DNA of 12,953 nucleotides from positions 1 to 12,953 of the forward strand of contig CABPSV020000580.1 in NCBI GenBank assembly GCA_902459845.2, written 5' to 3'. This stretch comes from Hepatocystis sp. ex Piliocolobus tephrosceles. Lineage: Eukaryota; Apicomplexa; Aconoidasida; Haemosporida; Plasmodiidae. Each line of letters opens with the position of its first letter. Within the stretch, counting starts at the first letter, position 1. Positions 1 through 6,475 of the stretch are shown piece by piece. Below the pieces are notes generated by a model. The model saw nothing but the letters and a program-made list of their open reading frames with translations. It was not told where the DNA came from and did no database searches. A program made the translations under genes and the position numbers.

Positions 1-191
1 TTCGGGTGTTTAATTATAAAAAACTTTTTTTAGTTATACCCTATTTTTTATTTTTTATTTATTATTTTTTTTAATTAATTTATAATAAGAACAAATCAGT
101 TTGCTATTATAAACGAAAAAAAAAGAAAAACAAAAAGTTACAGGCTAGCTCTATATCGTATGGTTTGACACGAACAGGTATAAAGTATTGG

Positions 192-234
<43 letters not shown>

Positions 235-507
235 ATTGATTTGATTTGATTTTTTCTTATCATTGAAAAAACTGACATAGTTAATGTCCATTGAATTGTG
301 TATGTGTTGGTTGAGCAAAAGTTTCTGTGGTGTACTGGTTATGAATAAACAATTTCGTTTATCCCTTTAAAAAAAAAAAAAAAAAAAGTACCAAAAATAT
401 GCATATACATATAAATATTTTTCCCTTTATGTTTTCACATTTTTTCTTTTTTTTTTCGGTACCATTCATTTATACATAATATTAAAAAAAAAAAAAAAAA
501 AAATGAT
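1..507. other. Intergenic, 3' of the small membrane-protein gene
   Basis: No gene is supported here. The stretch holds a (TA)n tract at about 196-222 followed by TATG repeats, A-runs at 369-387 and 484-503, and a T-rich segment around 440-460. Positions 260-365 are less A+T-rich and contain a short inverted repeat (ATAAAC, six bases, GTTTAT, about 345-362). A minus-strand frame stays open for about 40 codons here but has no plausible start or splice context. The U-rich stretch just after the stop at 508 probably belongs to the 3' UTR of the neighbouring minus-strand gene. Confidence 0.5.
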
Positions 508-1105
508 TTAAGAGTAAGGAACGTTAGGGTTAACAACATAATAATTAGTAGGATTATGTCGTCTTTTTTTTATACTTCCCTGCTCCAAATTACTAAGATA
601 TAAATATGTTCCCATAACAGTTACCATTATAAACATAAATAAAAATACAATAGCACCCCACATTAATCGAGAGTAATAAATCGTAGAAGTACCCATTGCG
701 TTATTGATATCCATATCTAAAATAAGGAAAAGGAAACATATGTATTTATATATTTATGTTTTGTATGTTCATATTTTTATACTTACCATGTTTTTATATG
801 TTCACATAAAAATAAATAAATTACGTGTGTAAAGACAGAAAAAACTTCATGTAAAAGAAGTTTGTCTTATGTTTTAAAACCTTACTTCTATAAGCATTAA
901 CGGACGGATCATATATATGAGTTGATCTTATTTGTAAAAAGTTTCTTTCCGGTTCATTGTGTAGAGTATGATGAAGTTTTGTAACTCTATTGAATTTGTT
1001 ACGAAATACGTTTCGTTTTTTTTTCTTTACTATTTCTTGATTTTTTTCATAAGTATATTTTGCAATAAAAAAAAAATAAAATAAAATCACAAATCGTAAC
1101 TGCAT
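508..1105 (-). CDS. Two-exon gene, small secretory/membrane protein (142 aa)
   Basis: I do not recognise the family. Exon 1 is 1105-886 and exon 2 is 716-508, joined across a 169-bp intron. The donor reads AGAA|GTAAGG and the acceptor follows a pyrimidine-rich TTTCCTTATTTTAG. The phase fits: one base of the Asn74 codon is in exon 1 and two are in exon 2, giving 142 codons plus TAA. The start ATG at 1105 has a typical A-rich context (ACAAAATG). Residues about 3-15 form a hydrophobic, Phe-rich signal peptide. A basic stretch follows (KKKKRN at 27-32, then about 40 polar residues). Residues about 91-114 are one strong transmembrane segment. The tail is short, starting with basic KKRR at 123-126 and ending in an Asn/Tyr/Pro-rich stretch. 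This suggests a single-pass protein entering the secretory pathway, for example of the vacuole membrane, plasma membrane or an apical organelle. No PEXEL export motif (RxLxE/D/Q) is visible. Signal peptide, spacer and span recall ETRAMP-like proteins in layout, but the sequence does not support that name. Confidence 0.75.
717..885 (-). other. Intron of the small membrane-protein gene
   Basis: Sense strand begins GTAAGG and ends TTATTTTAG, and it joins the two reading frames exactly. It also contains a perfect GTAAGT at 786-781 that could act as an alternative donor. Using it would need an additional internal exon, for which I see no good acceptor. Confidence 0.75.
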
Positions 1106-1558
1106 TTTGTTTTAAAAGACAAAACAAAAAAAAAATAAAAAATATAAAATAAAAAAAAGCGGAAAAAAAAAAAAAAAAAACAAGTGGAGTAGTTAAAATA
1201 AAAGTAAAATTACTAATAGTGGAAAAAATTAAAATAATAAGATATATTATAATGTAAATTTCACATATATTACAACCTTACACAAATTTGTACAACATTC
1301 TGAATTTACTTGACAATATAAATAGATATAAATATATGTATATAAACAAATATGTATGTGTACATGTGCAAGCGTGTATATATACATATATATATATATA
1401 CATAGTTTTTTTTCCCTTTGGGAATATGGTTATATACATACAACCGTTTCCTTTGAACCATGTATTGTCTAGGCAACAAATGTGCAGTGACTATTAAAAA
1501 AAAAATAAAGTCTAACAATATTTGAAATATTTTATAATTTAAATAATAAATTGATAAC

Positions 1559-1602
<44 letters not shown>

Positions 1603-2047
1603 CACTATATTATAATATATAATACTATAACACAAAAACAAAACAATAATATTTATTTCTATTTTTCACAAAAAAAAAAAAAAAAAAAAAAACAGATAAT
1701 ATAAAATAAAAATATATTCTATTCTAGTATGTGCTATGATTTCCACATACAGTATAAAAAACAAACTGCATCACAATTGATATATTTTATGCAGTATTAA
1801 TAAAATTAAAACGCACGTTATACATAATCTAATAGACCATTAAAATAAAATATTAACTAATGCTATAGAAATGCACACACATACAGAAGAAGAAAAAAAA
1901 AAAAAAAAAAAAAAAAAAGATAATTATACTAATTCGAGTAAGACCTTTTTTTCTTTTCTTTTATGTTGTGTATGTATGTATACACATATGTATATGTATA
2001 TATATATGTGTGTCCTATTTTATTTTTTTTTTTTTTTTTGCGCGTCA
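1106..2047. other. Intergenic with poly(dT)/poly(dA) tracts
   Basis: No gene is supported. This is the 5' flank of the small membrane-protein gene and the 3' flank of the 2048-3139 gene. It holds A-runs around 1161-1180, 1670-1692 and 1898-1918, a 40-base T-run at 1561-1600, TA-rich stretches near 1380-1400 and 2000-2010, and a T-run around 2024-2039. The 1561-1600 T-run and the 1670-1692 A-run are complementary and about 70 bp apart. A 7-bp perfect inverted repeat lies at 1727-1750. On the sense strand an AATAAA at 2018-2023 lies 25-30 bases after the stop of the upstream gene and could serve as its polyadenylation hexamer. Confidence 0.55.
1727..1750. repeat. Short perfect inverted repeat (hairpin)
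   Basis: GTATGTG at 1727-1733 and CACATAC at 1744-1750 are perfect reverse complements with a 10-base loop. It lies in the gap between two minus-strand genes, so it may be in a UTR. A 7-bp stem in A+T-rich DNA can occur by chance. Confidence 0.35.
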
Positions 2048-3139
2048 CTAAAAAATAACTTTGTCATTCGGATTAACCCAATTCATAATTTTCACATTTG
2101 CTGTGTTAAAAACGGGTATGTCAACATCTACACGTTTAGGGACCGGATCTCTCCTGTCAGGTAAAGGAAAAGAAGATATAGACTCTACTTCAACTACTTG
2201 TCTTTTAATTTGATCGAACGTATTTTTATATCCCTGGAATGGTTCATCTTTATTTATAATATTTTCATAATCCCCAATGTCTTGGTAACCTATTTTTTTA
2301 GAATAAATTAATTCTTTCATTTGTAATATAGCTTCCCTTTTAGAGATTCGTTTTGTTTTATCATCGCATAATTGGTTATCCTGTAAAAATCGTTTAACAC
2401 TTTCTTCTTTATAAATATTACGTATGGAATTTTCAGAAAAATAATATCTTTCGCTTATTTTTTTAAAAGTAAATCGATATGGGTCAAAGGAATGTAAAAA
2501 ATAAATGTATTCCCGAAGTAATGGGTCAACTTTCTTATGTTCAGGTAACTTTATAGGAAAAATACGATTTAAAAATTTCTTAAAGCCACTATCCTGCCAA
2601 TATCTATAATTATTAAATGTTTCTAATGTTGGATTTCTGAATCCACTATAATCAGTATAATTTAATTCGTTATCAACATTTCTACTATATTCTTCTTTTA
2701 TTTCACTTTCTTCATTTTGTGTTGTACTCACTTTTTTTTTTTTATTAACATTACTGCTTGGTATAACAATTTTAAAATTGTATGGAACATTATAAGCATA
2801 ATTATCTGACATTGGTATTAAATGTGTATTTTTTTTTCTCTTACTATACTGATCATATTTATCACTCTGTATATAATCTTTTTTCCAGTCATCTAATAAG
2901 TTTTTCTTTTTACCATACACTTCTTTTGGTTGTACATATGAAGGGAAGTTACTGTTTTTTTTTAGTGGACCATCAAACATGTCTCTTTCGTCTACTCCTG
3001 TGTTATCAATGTTTTCTTCGTAAGTGTTGTGCATATTACTCCTACTGTCATTACTCCTACTCGTATTATTTATTTTTTTTTCATATCCTCCCAATCTTTT
3101 ATTAACTCTTTGTAATACCCTACAAAGTCTAACCGACAT
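2048..3139 (-). CDS. Probable mitochondrial protein, neugrin/mS35-like helix-turn-helix segment (363 aa)
   Basis: Single exon from ATG at 3139 to TAG at 2048. The N-terminus (residues about 1-22) is rich in Arg and Lys with no acidic residue before Glu20, as expected of a mitochondrial presequence. Residues about 25-170 are a poorly conserved Asn/Ser/Lys-rich region. From about residue 195 the sequence looks folded: a KVDPLLREY block (203-211), then SFDPYRFT (217-224) and a segment about 227-247 (KISERYYF...SIRNIYKEE). That follows the pattern 'DP-x-x-FT, helix, turn, S-x-x-x-(V/I)-R-x-I' seen in neugrin/Rrg9 and, more loosely, in mS35/Bot1-type mitoribosomal proteins. By analogy it may bind mitochondrial rRNA or be a small-subunit ribosomal protein. 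The last 60 residues are Pro/Val/Asp-rich with an aromatic C-terminus. That it is a gene is nearly certain from length, composition and clean ends. The functional label rests on one motif only. Confidence 0.9.
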   Translation of the reverse strand: MSVRLCRVLQRVNKRLGGYEKKINNTSRSNDSRSNMHNTYEENIDNTGVDERDMFDGPLKKNSNFPSYVQPKEVYGKKKNLLDDWKKDYIQSDKYDQYSKRKKNTHLIPMSDNYAYNVPYNFKIVIPSSNVNKKKKVSTTQNEESEIKEEYSRNVDNELNYTDYSGFRNPTLETFNNYRYWQDSGFKKFLNRIFPIKLPEHKKVDPLLREYIYFLHSFDPYRFTFKKISERYYFSENSIRNIYKEESVKRFLQDNQLCDDKTKRISKREAILQMKELIYSKKIGYQDIGDYENIINKDEPFQGYKNTFDQIKRQVVEVESISSFPLPDRRDPVPKRVDVDIPVFNTANVKIMNWVNPNDKVIF

Positions 3140-3175
3140 ACTTTTTATTTTTTATGTGTTTTAGCTAACAAAACG

Positions 3176-3223
<48 letters not shown>
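3176..3223. repeat. 48-base poly(dA) run
   Basis: Uninterrupted A on the plus strand (T on the sense strand of the adjacent gene), 37 bp upstream of the ATG at 3139. It lies in the likely 5' UTR or core promoter. Tracts of this kind exclude nucleosomes. The exact length is unreliable in any assembly. Confidence 0.85.
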
Positions 3224-3226
<3 letters not shown>

Positions 3227-3515
3227 TAATGTTATGAGTGAACGAGAATATTGTAATAACTGGATTAGCCTATTTGTATATACATATATGTACATATATA
3301 ATGTATATAAATCAAAATAATATATCACATATATATATGAATAATTACTAAATGGAGAAGTTAAATGTGGGGAGAAAATATACATAAAACAAAGTTTTTA
3401 TTTCAAACATTTAACGTAAACGTACAAAGTAAAATAAAGAAAGTAACACACTCTATGTTTTGTGTTACTATCTTGTTAGCACAAACTTTGTGATTGCAAT
3501 GAGAAAAAAAAAAAA

Positions 3516-3687
3516 TATAAGCAAAAGTAAAAAAATAATAAGCAAAAGGAAAAAAATAATAAGCAAAAGTAAAAAAATAATAAGCAAAAGTAAAAAAAAA
3601 AATAAGCAAAAGTAAAAAAAAAAATAAGCAAAAGTAAAAAAAAAAATAAGCAAAAGTAAAAAAAATAATAAGCAAAAGTAAAAAAAA
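3516..3687. repeat. Tandem array, 19-22 bp unit with AAGCAAAAG core
   Basis: Eight copies of ATAAGCAAAAGTAAAAAAA-type units, one with AAGCAAAAGG. The core is constant, and the A-run and the one or two T's between cores vary in length. This pattern suggests growth by slippage and unequal exchange. It lies about 380-550 bp upstream of the 2048-3139 gene. On the minus strand it reads as Phe/Tyr/Leu-rich open frames, which I regard as artefacts. Confidence 0.85.
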
Positions 3688-3998
3688 TAGAACCAAAAAA
3701 AATAAACAAAATTAAAAATAATAAAAATTAAAGAAAATAAGAAAAATACTTTTGTTTTGTGAATGTAGGAAAGATCCTTATTGCAGCAATGCTTAAATCA
3801 TCACCTTTTCCTTCTTTTAACAAAATAATAAATAACTAAGCAATTGAAAGAACAAATATGTCGTTCCTTCTACATATGTACATATATGTGAACTATCGCA
3901 CATGCTTCGTACTCATGTATACACGAATGTTAAACAGTGTTATTTGAGAGTAGTTGCTTCGCTCAACCCGTTTGTAGCCTTTGTAAAAATTTATTTTG

Positions 3999-4120
3999 TG
4001 ACAAAAAATGACAAAAAAATGACAAAAAATGACAAAAAAATGACAAAAAATGACAAAAAAATGACAAAAAATGACAAAAAAATGACAAAAAATGACAAAA
4101 AATGACAAAAAATGACAAAA
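3999..4120. repeat. Twelve phased A-tracts, TGAC(A6-7) array
   Basis: Twelve TGAC motifs at 3999, 4009, 4020, 4030, 4041, 4051, 4062, 4072, 4083, 4093, 4103 and 4113, each followed by six or seven A's. Spacings alternate 10 and 11 bp, then become 10 bp for the last three. The mean is close to the 10.5-bp helical repeat, so the A-tracts face the same side of the helix. It is about 860-980 bp upstream of the ATG of the next gene. Open frames through it on both strands follow from the absence of stops in the repeat. Confidence 0.9.
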
Positions 4121-4416
4121 CCGTTTTTCTTTGCTCTTTTAAACGTTACTGACATACTTTCTTTTTTTGTATTTTTTAAAAAGGTTACAACTTGAGAGCC
4201 AAATGTGAGGGCCAAACCAACTAAACTAACAGTGCGCCTACGTAATTAAGTGAAGTACGTATTGTTTATTTTACAAGCCGTGAAGGGAAACTATTCAAGC
4301 AATGGAATAGTATAAATACACTAACAAACTGTTCGTTTTAATAATAAAAGATAAAATAATTAAAAAGTTATTTATTGAAAAAGAGTTATAAAAAGGATTA
4401 AATAAGGATTATGAAA

Positions 4417-4453
<37 letters not shown>

Positions 4454-4576
4454 GGGAGGGAATAGAACTAAAAAAAACAAACAAACAAAAAAAAAATAAA
4501 CAAAAAAAACAAACATAAAATATAAACCAAAAAAAAACAAACGAACAAATATGCTACTAATATATGCAAACATGTA

Positions 4577-4608
4577 CATGTTACACCCACACGTCTATGT
4601 GGTACATG
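4577..4608. repeat. Imperfect hairpin in the 3' flank of the methyltransferase gene
   Basis: CCACA (4587-4591) pairs with TGTGG (4598-4602) around a six-base loop, and an outer CATGT/ACATG pair flanks an asymmetric internal loop. It stands out because it is C/G-containing in an A+T-rich flank. It might be a 3' UTR structure; support is weak. Confidence 0.3.
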
Positions 4609-4737
4609 GATAATAAACAAGTTGTTTAATTAAAAAAAAAAAAAAAAAAAAAAAAGTAACTAATAAAGAAGACTAGCAAAAATGACGAATAAACAAAATA
4701 CTCGTTTCCGTTTTTCCAAGTTTGATTATTATTATTT

Positions 4738-4803
4738 ATTTTATTTTATTTTATTTTATTTTATTTTATTTTATTTTATTTTATTTTTTTTTTTTTTTTT
4801 TTT
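4738..4803 (-). terminator. (TTTTA)n tract with tandem AATAAA hexamers, likely poly(A) region
   Basis: On the plus strand about nine TTTTA pentamers are followed by a T-run (4784-4803). Read on the sense strand of the methyltransferase gene, this starts about 40 bases after the stop codon. It consists of A20 followed by repeated TAAAA, and every pentamer junction contains AATAAA. Many canonical polyadenylation hexamers therefore lie in a row where a 3' end is expected. Use as a poly(A) signal is inferred from position and motif only. Confidence 0.5.
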
Positions 4804-4843
4804 GTTCATGTGAGATGGTATAAAATGAATATGGATTAGGATG

Positions 4844-6439
4844 CTAGGAGCTACTCCACGCCGAGTCCGATATGGATACCTCACTTGGTACATTTTTATA
4901 TTCATATATGATTGAATAATTAGATTCACTACAAGAACTTGAAAATTTATTGTTTGTAATCACCATCCCTTCATCATCATCTTCACTAGATTCGTCATCG
5001 CTATCTTCTTTATCATCATAATTTTTTTTCTTTTTTCTTTTTTTTTTTTTATGCGTAATTTCGTTAATTGATTGTTCTTGATCGAATCCTTTGTTTTTTA
5101 AGTGCTTATAATTAACAACATTACTACTGTTACTACTATATTTTGTTTTTTTTGTGTCTTCTACTAATTCATCTATTTCGCTTTCTTCTTTTTCGTCGGT
5201 TATATCGTCTGTATTTTCATACAAATCTTCATCTTCGTCAGAATCTGCACCTGTACTTACTCCCATAGAAGTGCCCAATACATTATTACCAAAAATGTTG
5301 TAATCAAATTTTAACGATTTATATATTCGTGCATATGATTTATTATGGATAACATATGCTTTAAAAAAGTATGTCAGTAAAGATTTAATAATTGATCTAT
5401 TATGAGTAAAGTAATTGTTTTCTTTTATAAAAAGTAAGCATATTTTAATATGTTGTTTAAAATAATATGTATTAAACTTTTTTAATAGTAAAACATAATG
5501 CTTATTCATAATAAAATATAAAGGAACAGAATAATAAATATCACTTTTGTACATGTTCGTAGTGGTACCAACATTACTACCAGTATTAGTACCAAATTGA
5601 TCACCTACATACTGATTGCATATAATAGTGTCCCATATATATTGTACATAATGTCTGTATATATAATTTTCATTAAAATTGTAACAATATATATAAAAAT
5701 CTAAGTTAATGTCATCACAAGAGGGTGGTAGAAAGAACTGTATTTTTTCAAACGAGTTAAATAATATATATATTAAACCTGCTGTAAAATAAGTAAGCAT
5801 AGTACTCAATCGAATTATCATATTTCCATTTTTTTTTAAGTTGTTAAAAGCTATAATTAAACTAACAACAAAATAATTTTTTATTTTTATTTCTTTTTCA
5901 ACTATGTTAATATAATTTGGAAAAAGTGCATTTAAGTCTATACATATGAGTTCACATATATTTTTTTTTTTTAACTTTGGCATTAATAGTTCACTGAAAT
6001 ATTTGTATGAACTTTTTTTATTCATCATGTTTTTAACATATACGTGTATGATATTTTGGTCATCGCTATCACTAGGTTCTGCTTCACCTGCAAACAAAAA
6101 TTGGTAAGCATTGGTAAGTGTGAGTAAGCATTGGTAAGTGTGAGTAAGCATTGGTAAGTGTGAGTAAGCATTGGTAAGTGTGAGTAAGCATTGGTAAGTG
6201 TGAGTAAGCATTGGTAAATATGGGTAAGTATGGGTAAACATCGATAGGTGTGAGTAAGTATGAGTAAACATTGGTAAATATGGGTAAGTATGGGTAAACA
6301 TCGATAAGTGTGAGTAAGTATGGGTAAACATTGGTACGTATGGGTAAACATTGGTACGTATGGGTAAACATCGATAGGTGTGAGTAAGTATGGACAAACA
6401 CAAACTGTCATGTGCAATCATAAACAAATGTAAGGGTTA

Positions 6440-6475
<36 letters not shown>

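Larger units (their letters stand above)
3140..4843. other. 1.7-kb intergenic region rich in tandem repeats
   Basis: No gene is supported. The left part is the 5' flank of the 2048-3139 gene. It contains a 48-base A-run (3176-3223) starting only 37 bp upstream of that gene's ATG, the AAGCAAAAG array and the TGACAAAAAA array. Positions about 4130-4330 are less A+T-rich and free of long runs. The right part holds A-runs at 4422-4449 and 4632-4655, an AAAC-rich purine stretch at about 4450-4550, and the (TTTTA)n tract next to the methyltransferase gene stop. Confidence 0.6.

Noticed and set aside
821..1105. Stand-alone 94-residue protein
   Set aside because: Its last 20 residues come from reading past a clean GTAAGG donor. 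Splicing to the exon at 716-508 adds a transmembrane segment in frame and is more convincing.
3403..3709. Three minus-strand Phe/Tyr/Leu-rich open frames
   Set aside because: They are translations of the AAGCAAAAG array in all three frames. A stop-free repeat explains them, and there is no domain or plausible protein composition.
3893..4215. Open frames on both strands across the TGACAAAAAA array
   Set aside because: The repeat lacks stops in several frames. The products are simple MTKNDKK-type or FVIFCHF-type repeats with no non-repeat support.
6101..6400. Telomere-like repeat because of repeated GGGTAA
   Set aside because: The Plasmodium telomere unit is a 7-mer GGGTT(T/C)A. The array is a strict 10-mer with different order and lies inside an intron.
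6024..6427. Decamer array as protein-coding (THTY/QCLLTLTNAY repeats), i.e. start of a separate 527-residue protein at 6427
   Set aside because: It lies between a good donor and a good acceptor whose phases match. The exon on each side belongs to one protein family, and the repeat itself has no family similarity. It remains possible only in retained-intron transcripts.
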